Below are positions 7,201 to 12,230 of a stretch of 12,230 nucleotides of DNA, piece by piece; position 1 is the first letter of the stretch; the number at the start of each line of letters is the position of its first letter. The stretch is from Synergistaceae bacterium (GTDB lineage Bacteria > Synergistota > Synergistia > Synergistales > Aminobacteriaceae): contig JAFSLR010000334.1 in assembly GCA_017448375.1 (NCBI GenBank), positions 1-12,230 on the forward strand. The letters are read 5' to 3'. A model generated the notes under the pieces. It had not been told where the DNA came from, made no database searches, and saw nothing but the letters and a program-made list of their open reading frames with translations. Position numbers and translations under genes: made by a program.

Positions 7201-8520
7201 CGAAACGGAAGATACTGCACCGCCTTTTCCTGAAGGTATCGGGGAGCTTGTCGGCATTGATGACATTCCCGTGTAAACGTTGATGTTATATTTCACGTTG
7301 TTGTCGGTGGTAATGAATCCGATCTCCGTGAGAACTTCGCCGTCTCTCTCAGCCTTGAATACGTTTGCTGAATGTATAGTAGATATGCTGTTGTAATAAT
7401 ATGTACTGCACCAGCCTAAAGGATCGTAGTAATATGCTTTCATGGCCGAGTTAGGTTTTTCCGCAATGAATGCGCTGCCTTCGGTCAAGTGCTGAGCGTA
7501 GGACATCCAGAAGCACCCGTCATCGCCGACATTGGTTGAGCCGTTCCCCCACTGACTGCCCCAAGAGTTTTTGATGAGCCATGCCCCGTCAACGTTGGGT
7601 TTTGTCTTGAAGTTGTTTCGGGAATAATTATCGTCCCAGCCTATTATTTGTACAGCGTGGTTTGTTGAAGAGTTGTTGTAGTAATAGGATGTTCCGCCCG
7701 ATGAAGTTTTGTAGTAGCTTGAGCTGTTACTGTTGTAATTCCCGACGACCGCGCCTGTCTCCATAATTCTGCGTTTTACGATGTCCCTTGCAGATGATGA
7801 AGCGTTGACGTTGTTTTCATCGTAGAAGTTGAGGTAATAAACATCGCGTACTCTTGCCATTCTCGTGTAATCGTCAGGGCTTCCCTTTGAGGGCTGACTG
7901 CTCTTGTAAGGGAGATCGGATTCACTTGCCGGGCCTGAGAGTCTCGTGAAGAGTGCTGCTGCGTAGAATGAATTTCCGCCGTGATCCATTACGTTGGCCA
8001 GAGTATAGCTGTGCATGTTGTGGAAGGCCGCTGATTTGTCATCGCCCCTGAAGGCGTACCAAGCCAAATGCCATTCTGAGAGGTCATAAGTTCCGAGATT
8101 CTTCATTAACATGTTTGACTCGATTGCGCCCAAAGCAGCGTGAGCCCAGCAAGTTCCATAGCTGCCCTGATTCTTCACGCTTGTAACGTATGATGTACCG
8201 CTGACGTTCCGAAGATCGAACTTTGAGGGGAGAGTCGTATCTTTTCTGAGCCTTAAGAGTGATGTTTCTTCGACGGGAGGATTTTCCGCAAGATGTGATA
8301 AGTCTACTGGGAAGGGAATGTAACCGTCAGTATAATTCTCAGAGGAGAGAGCTTTTCTTGAGGCCGGAAGATTTGACTCGGCTTCATGTTTTGACCGCCA
8401 TTCGAGGAAAGCGGGTGATAAAGGTTCCAATGCGCCTTCATCATCAGCGAATCCCGGAATTAAACCGAGAGTCAGAATCAGCAGTAAGGAAATTACAACG
8501 CGCTTCAAAAGTTTCTGCAT
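4300..8520 (-). CDS. Secreted papain-like (C1A) cysteine protease with lectin-like domain and eight Ig-like repeats
   Basis: The protein has 1406 residues from the ATG at 8518-8520; numbering follows that start. A signal peptide (MQKLLKR, then a hydrophobic run to ~23) and a ~70-residue propeptide-like stretch lead to LPSKFDLR, the usual start of a C1A domain. All catalytic residues are visible: Gln118 (VKNQGSYG), Cys124 (GTCWAHAALGAIE), His288 (NHAVQIIGWDD) and Asn318 (IKNSWGSQWG). Next comes a ~175-residue region (~350-525) resembling the lectin-like domain found behind bacterial C1 peptidases. Eight Ig-like repeats of 80-100 residues follow (~530-1239), of the putative-Ig (He_PIG) type, marked by a P-x-x-W/I core, SG.P..AGT(F/Y) and AxNxxG. 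An acidic Ser/Pro/Glu linker (~1240-1306) and a ~100-residue C-terminal module complete it. No LPXTG or SLH anchor is seen. It is likely exported and cleaves proteins or peptides outside the cell while binding surfaces or glycans. Confidence 0.9.
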   Translation of the reverse strand: MQKLLKRVVISLLLILTLGLIPGFADDEGALEPLSPAFLEWRSKHEAESNLPASRKALSSENYTDGYIPFPVDLSHLAENPPVEETSLLRLRKDTTLPSKFDLRNVSGTSYVTSVKNQGSYGTCWAHAALGAIESNMLMKNLGTYDLSEWHLAWYAFRGDDKSAAFHNMHSYTLANVMDHGGNSFYAAALFTRLSGPASESDLPYKSSQPSKGSPDDYTRMARVRDVYYLNFYDENNVNASSSARDIVKRRIMETGAVVGNYNSNSSSYYKTSSGGTSYYYNNSSTNHAVQIIGWDDNYSRNNFKTKPNVDGAWLIKNSWGSQWGNGSTNVGDDGCFWMSYAQHLTEGSAFIAEKPNSAMKAYYYDPLGWCSTYYYNSISTIHSANVFKAERDGEVLTEIGFITTDNNVKYNINVYTGMSSMPTSSPIPSGKGGAVSSVSGTMPYAGYHTVDLSTPVTLSEGEYFSVVVTFTNCARTAVEKRYSGWSDNAVIEDGSFFSPNGTSWVTGKSTNQNATIKAFTITGTSSGTAPTISDISLDDAYAGQSYSAQFTATGTKPITWSASGNVPSGLAIDSSTGKLSGTPTTEGTFTFTVKAANSYGSDSENFTVNVLSVPEADTEEITGYVGYSLRHQMTLTPSVSATWSTSSKLPSGLSLSKSGLISGKPTKAGTFTATLKAVTSSVTLNVDVTFIINAKPVKPTIRVSSLKAGTVGENYSHAIEATGTEPISITITGQPNGISLNGSTVYMSGIPTTAGTYSIKITAENIATQLDNRPVTKTVRLTIKPRKPVINAPSSLPNAKMGEDYGPYTFTLSDGSEPVTWRVSGQPSGLKMSSSGTLSGRPTRAGKFNLTVRATNSGGYDTARIPLIVLQKPAITARMSKATTDKKYTARFTAKGTTPMTWKIEGLPSTMSFTQNGDGTTATVTGTPVEAGEYTVKLTVSNDAGKTESTVKFQVAGVAPKLTATLSRAEVGRAYNETRIKATGTKPINITCSVSASDLAKFGASSLSDLGLTFTNDPENGTAVLSGTPTISVKNLPITFSASNSVSSRAATKKLKLTIAGKKPVFTLPGGSTVNMTCPVNSNIEIDFAVNGTKNITFSMNRVNGFTLTQTGDYTATLTGTAPARDTTTTITITASNADGKSTKRVVIKTKTPPKITTSSISAATLKKRYSVKFAATGTKTIKWKFEGDLPDGMRFSNGTLSGTPKEAGTFSYSLTAYNVLDEDTKEFTFTVNDPNKKSVPETKKDNSALPETVTESVPENKSEKSQAEKTESESPESESQPEESKEESKPEPAITLGESRTADPHEAELSGNGYIIAAILPELSVNVSGMYDIGAVLSENAPEGAKLVWLAYPDEAGKSEDDEIAEFYDEAGAEILTVPSSRKITVSVWLNEGVKYHPVIAVKQ

Positions 8521-8528
8521 GATAATTA

Positions 8529-8535
8529 CTCCTTT
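8529..8535 (-). promoter_or_regulatory. Ribosome binding site that sets the protease start
   Basis: AAAGGAG on the - strand lies 8 nt before the ATG at 8518-8520. An in-frame ATG 18 nt further upstream (8536-8538) has no purine-rich site before it, and its own first codons form this AAAGGAG. The downstream start also gives a textbook signal peptide (Met-Gln-Lys-Leu-Leu-Lys-Arg), so it is preferred. Confidence 0.8.
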
Positions 8536-8558
8536 CATGTGTGATTAGTTAAGTTTCG

Positions 8559-8597
8559 GTGTACACTATTATATATTTTAATTATGTGAGGTGAAAA
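8559..8597 (-). promoter_or_regulatory. Candidate protease promoter with GTGTACAC palindrome
   Basis: On the - strand TTTTCA (8592-8597) and a perfect TATAAT (8568-8573) are 18 bp apart. A perfect 8-bp palindrome, GTGTACAC (8559-8566), follows the -10 box at about the transcription start. It also sits upstream of the divergent small gene at 8602. A regulator binding there could affect both genes; the operator role is inferred. Confidence 0.45.
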
Positions 8598-8601
8598 TTT
8601 T

Positions 8602-8808
8602 ATGCGTTTGTTCATTACAACGTTATCTCTTCTCTGCGTTATCTCATTCGGATATGCTCTTGCGGGTTATGGGAGCTCGTTATTCGGCGGGGGAATGAAA
8701 TGGGATTACGTTATCGGGGGATTAAGCGCGGGATTCGTTTTCGGTGGACTCGCAATGGGATTATGGTACTGGAAGCGTAAAGATTTTTTTGACGAGTCCG
8801 GCGAATAG
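8602..8808 (+). CDS. Small membrane protein of unknown function
   Basis: The 68-residue product is almost entirely hydrophobic: a first membrane segment or signal anchor (residues ~3-22, LFITTLSLLCVISFGYALAG), a Gly-rich link with Lys-Trp-Asp, then a second segment (~37-57, rich in Gly and Phe). A charged tail follows, KRKDFFDESGE, probably cytoplasmic. GAGGTGA (8588-8594) sits 7 nt before the ATG, which supports real translation. I do not recognise a family. It is divergent from the protease gene, with 63 bp between their first possible ATGs, and lies ahead of purC in the same direction, but purC has a promoter of its own. No terminator is visible after it. Codon use looks like the neighbours. 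Confidence 0.65.
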   Translation: MRLFITTLSLLCVISFGYALAGYGSSLFGGGMKWDYVIGGLSAGFVFGGLAMGLWYWKRKDFFDESGE

Positions 8809-8842
8809 ATTTCGATTCCCAAAACGGCAGGGGTAAAAATAT

Positions 8843-8871
8843 TTCTGCAATTACGATTCACTATGTATAAT
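8843..8871 (+). promoter_or_regulatory. Candidate promoter of purC-purF
   Basis: A perfect TATAAT lies at 8866-8871 in the 97-bp gap before purC, with a weak -35 (TTCTGC, 8843-8848) 17 bp upstream. The leader to the ATG is only about 28 nt, too short for a purine riboswitch. No PurR-type box is recognised. Confidence 0.5.
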
Positions 8872-8905
8872 ATTCAGCATTTCAAACGGAAGGATAAAAT
8901 TCATC

Positions 8906-9628
8906 ATGAACATCACGAAACTTGAACAGAGATACGAAGGCAAAGCAAAGAAAGTTTACGCAACTTCTGACCCTTCATATTACATTGTGGAATACAAAGA
9001 CGATGCTACAGCGTTCAACGGATTAAAGCACGGGACAATCACAGGAAAAGGCGTAATCAATAACAAAATGAGCAACATGATGTTCCAGCTTCTTGAGAAG
9101 AACGGAGTAAAGACTCATTTTGCCGAACAGTTAAGCGACCGTGAGACACTCGTGAAAGCCGTCGAGATAGTTCCCCTCGAAATCATAATCAGGAATGTAG
9201 CCGCCGGATCATTCTCGAAACGTTACGGAGTCGAGGAAGGTACGCCGCTTAAATGCCCGACGCTTGAATTTTCCCTCAAGAATGACGCGCTCAATGACCC
9301 GTTAATCAACGACAGCCACATAATAGCGTTGGGAGTCGCAACGGAACAGGAACTCTCAGCGATTCGCGAAATGGCCTACAAGGTCAACGATGTACTGAAG
9401 GAATTTTTTGCGGGAATCGGAGTTAAGCTGGTCGACTTCAAGATAGAGGCTGGAAGACTCCCCGATGGAACGATAATTCTTGCTGATGAAATTTCACCCG
9501 ACACCTGCCGTTTCTGGGACGCAAAGACGAACGAGAAACTCGACAAGGACAGATTCCGCCGTGACATGGGCGGAGTCGAGGAAGCCTACGAGGAAATGTT
9601 CAGGCGCATAAGCAGCAAAAATGTCTGA
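8906..9628 (+). CDS. purC: Phosphoribosylaminoimidazole-succinocarboxamide synthase
   Basis: PurC joins aspartate to CAIR using ATP, giving SAICAR in de novo purine synthesis (cytosol). The length of 240 residues is that of ordinary single-domain bacterial PurC. Diagnostic segments in order: YEGKAKKVYAT (10-20), the ATP-binding opening; KDDATAFNG (31-39); VPLEIIIRNVAAGS (89-102), the first family signature; LVDFKIEAGR (175-184), the second; and DEISPDTCRFWD (194-205), substrate and metal contacts. GGAAGGA (8888-8894) precedes the ATG by 11 nt, a slightly long spacing. The 3' end overlaps purF by 8 bp, so the two are co-transcribed and probably translationally coupled. A TATAAT at 8866-8871 is the likely promoter. 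All expected motifs are intact. Confidence 0.97.
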   Translation: MNITKLEQRYEGKAKKVYATSDPSYYIVEYKDDATAFNGLKHGTITGKGVINNKMSNMMFQLLEKNGVKTHFAEQLSDRETLVKAVEIVPLEIIIRNVAAGSFSKRYGVEEGTPLKCPTLEFSLKNDALNDPLINDSHIIALGVATEQELSAIREMAYKVNDVLKEFFAGIGVKLVDFKIEAGRLPDGTIILADEISPDTCRFWDAKTNEKLDKDRFRRDMGGVEEAYEEMFRRISSKNV

Positions 9629-10997
9629 TGAGATTCACGAGGAGTGCGGAGTGATAGGTGTATACGTGAATGATGAGGCTGGGAACGCTTCACACTTGGT
9701 GTACTACGGGCTTTACGCGCTTCAGCACAGAGGGCAGGAAAGTGCCGGGATTGCAGCAAATTCTGCGGGTAAAATCGAAATCCGCAAAGACTTGGGACTC
9801 GCCGGGGAAGTCTTCAGGGGTTACGACTTCGGCAAACTTCCCGGCAACATCGCAATCGGCCATGTGAGATACTCGACTGCGGGCGACGGTTCGCAGAGGA
9901 GTGCTCAGCCTTTAGCGGCGGCATGTCGACTCGGCGAAATAGCATTGGCGCACAACGGGAATCTCGTCAACGCTGACAGCTTACGGGAAATGCTCACGGA
10001 CGAAGGCGCAATCTTCCACACAACGACAGACTCGGAGTCAATCCTCAACCTTATATGCCAGCACGGGAGTCGCGGAATCGAAGCCGGTATCAAAAACGCA
10101 ATGAGCCTCATTAAGGGTGCATATGTTCTGGTTATAACCATTGGCGACAAGCTGATAGGCGTTAGGGATTCATACGGACTTCACCCGCTGTGCATAGGGA
10201 AATTGAAGGGCGAGTCGGGCTGGGTGTTTGCGTCCGAGACGTGCGCGCTTGAGGCACTTGACGCGGAATTTGTGAGGGACGTTAGGCCGGGCGAAATTGT
10301 GATTGCCGACAAGGACGGATTGAGATCGGTTGAGCCGTCTCACTGGTGCAGGAAAAATTTGTGCGTGTTCGAGATGGTTTACTTTGCGAGGCCGGACTCT
10401 ATTGTTGACGGTGTGAGCGTGTATGATTTCCGGCGGCGTTGCGGAATGAAGTTAGCCCAACAGCGAAAGATTGAGGCTGATGTTGTCATGGCCGTACCTG
10501 ATTCGGGGATTCCTGCTGCTATAGGGTACGCTGAGGCTTCCGGGATTCCATACGGCGAGGGGCTAATCAAGAACAAGTACATGGGTCGGACGTTCATATT
10601 ACCGTCTCAGGCGATGAGAGATGACGCAGTGAGGATAAAACTTTCAACGATAAGGCGAAACATTGAGGGCAAACGCTTAATCATCATTGACGACTCTATA
10701 GTGAGGGGAACGACATTACGGCGGATTGTGGGACATTTGCGGGAAGCCGGAGCAAAAGAGATTCATGTTTGCGCTGCATCGCCTGAAGTAAAATTTTCGT
10801 GCTACTTTGGGATTGATACTCCGCACAGGGAGAAACTTATTGCCGTACAGAAATCGCCGGAGGAAATCTGCGAATACTTAGGGGCTGACTCATTAACGTA
10901 TCTGAGTGAGGAAAGTTTGCGGGAAGTCTGCTTTGAGGACTCATACTGCAAGGCGTGTTTTGACGGAAATTACCCGATGGAAGTCCCTGTAAGCTGA
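9621..10997 (+). CDS. purF: Amidophosphoribosyltransferase
   Basis: PurF makes 5-phosphoribosylamine from PRPP and glutamine, the committed step of purine synthesis. An N-terminal Ntn glutaminase domain has Cys9 as nucleophile (EECGVIGV) behind an 8-residue leader that must be cleaved, as in the Bacillus-type enzyme. YALQHRGQESAGIA (32-45) and HNGNL (111-115) are also typical. The C-terminal phosphoribosyltransferase domain has the PRPP loop IIIDDSIVRGTT (354-365). Cysteines match the oxygen-sensitive 4Fe-4S ligands of the Bacillus enzyme: C248 (CVFEMVYFARPDS), C394 (CYFGIDTP), C443 and C446 (YCKAC). This fits an anaerobe. The length of 458 is slightly short but domain-complete. Its ATG lies inside the end of purC, and no further pur gene follows: the next gene is convergent. 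Confidence 0.97.
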   Translation: MSDEIHEECGVIGVYVNDEAGNASHLVYYGLYALQHRGQESAGIAANSAGKIEIRKDLGLAGEVFRGYDFGKLPGNIAIGHVRYSTAGDGSQRSAQPLAAACRLGEIALAHNGNLVNADSLREMLTDEGAIFHTTTDSESILNLICQHGSRGIEAGIKNAMSLIKGAYVLVITIGDKLIGVRDSYGLHPLCIGKLKGESGWVFASETCALEALDAEFVRDVRPGEIVIADKDGLRSVEPSHWCRKNLCVFEMVYFARPDSIVDGVSVYDFRRRCGMKLAQQRKIEADVVMAVPDSGIPAAIGYAEASGIPYGEGLIKNKYMGRTFILPSQAMRDDAVRIKLSTIRRNIEGKRLIIIDDSIVRGTTLRRIVGHLREAGAKEIHVCAASPEVKFSCYFGIDTPHREKLIAVQKSPEEICEYLGADSLTYLSEESLREVCFEDSYCKACFDGNYPMEVPVS

Positions 10998-11000
10998 GGA

Positions 11001-11032
11001 AAAAAGACCCTCCGCACTTTTCGCACGGAGGG
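11001..11032 (-). terminator. Terminator between purF and the convergent PTS gene
   Basis: CCCTCCG (11008-11014) pairs with CGGAGGG (11026-11032) around an 11-nt loop. On the - strand the stem is followed by TCTTTTTT, a good intrinsic terminator for the PTS gene ending at 11050. On the + strand only CAATATTC follows, so for purF it would be weaker but may serve both genes. Confidence 0.75.
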
Positions 11033-11049
11033 CAATATTCATTCACTAG

Positions 11050-12230
11050 TTATATTTCGACAGTCCCGAAAATTTCTCCGGCCTCGTAGTTTTCGCCCGT
11101 CTTGAAGTCCATTACCTTGCAGTCGTCAGAGTTCGTGATGATGAGTGCGCTTGTCGCCGAACGCCCAGCAGCCACAATCGCGGCCATGTCGAACGTCATA
11201 ATCTTCTGTCCGGCTTTAACCTTGTCGCCTTCTTTCACCAGAGGCTTGAAGCCCTTTCCTTTCATGTTGACGGTATCAAGCCCAATGTGAATCAGAATCT
11301 CTGCTCCGTCATCTGAATTTATCCCGATTGCGTGGAGCGAGTCGGCAACCGAAACTACTTCACCGTTCACGGGGGAGAATACGCTAGTTCCTTCCGGAAT
11401 TATCCCGCAGCCCTGTCCTAACATGCCCTCAGAGAATACTCCGTCAGCAATTTCTTTCAGCGGAATGTATTTCCCCGAAACAGGCGCGTAAAGCATATTT
11501 TTCGCCGCGTCAATGTTTTTCCCTTCGTCAGCCTTAGCCGCAGAGCCTCCGAGAATGTACGCCACAATCCCCGCAACAACTATAGCCGTTGCAACCGCGA
11601 CAAGTATCGCAATGATTGTATCCTGGAAGATCGGCACTGCAAGTATTGTCGAGTAACCCATGACGTAAGCACGCGCACCCAGCAATCCCGCAACGACTCC
11701 GCCCGCTGCACCTCCGGCCATGACTCCGTACATCGGTGTTTTCTTGGGAAGGTTGTTGCCGTAAATAGCCGGCTCCGTTACACCCGCAAAGATACATCCG
11801 ACTCCGAGCGATAAAATTTCGGCGCGTTTCTCCGGGTCTTTCTCCCTCAACGCCGAACCGATACACGCTCCGCCCTCTGACATGTTGTGCAACAGGAACG
11901 CAGGACGGAATATAGCGTCATATCCCGGGTTTGAGATTGACTGAGCCATAAACGGCACTAACGCATGGTGCATACCCGCAATGATGAGCCAGGGCAGAAC
12001 GCAAGCAAGTACGCCGACCGTAACGAATCCGATATTGCCCGCGAGGAACGCAAAGAAATTCCCGATGTATATTCCGAGATAACCGCCTAACGGTGCAAGA
12101 ATCGTAAAGCCTAACACCATTGTGATAGCAACCGTACCCATTCCGACAAATATAGCCTTGAAGATTCCCGGGACTACTTTGTTCAGCCACTTTTCTGTTT
12201 TACCCGCGCACCAAGCAAGCAATAACGCCG
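11050..12230 (-). CDS. PTS sugar permease, EIIC-EIIA part (glucose superfamily, bgl/scr/tre type), 5' end outside window
   Basis: The frame runs off the right edge; the TTG at 12222 is an internal Leu codon, so the N-terminus (normally EIIB plus the first EIIC helices) is missing. The visible EIIC part has several membrane segments, AGMHHALVPF and FAGVTEPAIYG, the conserved sugar-site block of the glucose-superfamily permeases. After a linker (~226-241 of the visible 390) comes a complete EIIA(Glc/crr)-type domain: MLYAPVSGKYIPL, the supporting His (~297, LHAIGI) and the phosphorylated His (~312, ILIHIGLDTVNMKG). The order EIIC-EIIA, with EIIB expected upstream, matches sucrose, trehalose and beta-glucoside permeases. 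It imports and phosphorylates a sugar at the membrane using phosphate from HPr. The substrate is not decidable here. A strong terminator lies just past its stop. Confidence 0.92.
   Translation of the reverse strand, partial: ALLLAWCAGKTEKWLNKVVPGIFKAIFVGMGTVAITMVLGFTILAPLGGYLGIYIGNFFAFLAGNIGFVTVGVLACVLPWLIIAGMHHALVPFMAQSISNPGYDAIFRPAFLLHNMSEGGACIGSALREKDPEKRAEILSLGVGCIFAGVTEPAIYGNNLPKKTPMYGVMAGGAAGGVVAGLLGARAYVMGYSTILAVPIFQDTIIAILVAVATAIVVAGIVAYILGGSAAKADEGKNIDAAKNMLYAPVSGKYIPLKEIADGVFSEGMLGQGCGIIPEGTSVFSPVNGEVVSVADSLHAIGINSDDGAEILIHIGLDTVNMKGKGFKPLVKEGDKVKAGQKIMTFDMAAIVAAGRSATSALIITNSDDCKVMDFKTGENYEAGEIFGTVEI

Noticed and set aside
4300..8520. CRISPR-like or tandem DNA repeat array in the repeat-rich gene
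   Set aside because: The periodicity is in protein domains of 80-100 residues with strongly diverged DNA; there are no short identical repeats with spacers.
8809..8905. Purine riboswitch ahead of purC
   Set aside because: The leader after the TATAAT is only about 28 nt, too short for the aptamer, and no purine-box sequence is seen.
12220..12222. TTG as the real start of the PTS gene
   Set aside because: The frame continues to the edge and the protein would begin in the middle of EIIC.

Overview
The window looks like bacterial chromosome, probably from an anaerobic host-associated bacterium. My best guess is Synergistota. That guess rests on the overall sequence style, the Bacillus-type PurF, the stand-alone TnpB and a C-terminal module on the large secreted protease that I recall from Synergistota surface proteins. 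It is from memory and unverified; a Clostridia-like Firmicute is the main alternative.

Layout. (1) Positions 1-1951 (+): the 3' part of an SGNH-type hydrolase gene overlaps by 4 bp (ATGA) with a complete MBOAT (AlgI-like) O-acyltransferase gene, a classic pair for O-acylating an envelope polysaccharide. (2) A hairpin at 1961-1986 sits between this pair and a convergent LicD-family gene (2001-2807, -). (3) Positions about 2839-4209 (-): a stand-alone IS200/IS605-type tnpB with all RuvC and zinc-ribbon residues, no tnpA, a probable omega RNA over its 3' end, and an 11-bp repeat near both ends. Its reading frame continues in coding-like fashion past three in-frame stop codons. (4) Positions 4300-8520 (-): a 1406-residue secreted papain-like (C1A) cysteine protease with a lectin-like domain, eight Ig-like repeats, an acidic Ser/Pro/Glu linker and a C-terminal module. 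(5) Positions 8602-8808 (+): a small membrane protein, divergent from the protease across a short region with a GTGTACAC palindrome. (6) Positions 8906-10997 (+): purC and purF, overlapping by 8 bp, two steps of IMP synthesis. (7) A terminator hairpin, then a convergent 5'-truncated PTS permease (EIIC-EIIA, bgl/scr/tre type) running off the right edge.

How the genes relate. The left third is about cell-envelope decoration (O-acylation and possibly phosphocholine-like transfer). The protease is an extracellular or surface enzyme with adhesive-type repeats. purC-purF and the PTS gene are metabolic housekeeping genes. The TnpB element is the only clear mobile element; it sits just upstream of the LicD gene on the same strand with no terminator visible between them.

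I see no wholly new multi-gene system. The best second-look items are the tnpB/omega RNA locus with its stop-interrupted tail and the architecture of the giant protease. There is no rRNA, tRNA or CRISPR array, and no gene-free stretch longer than 300 bases.
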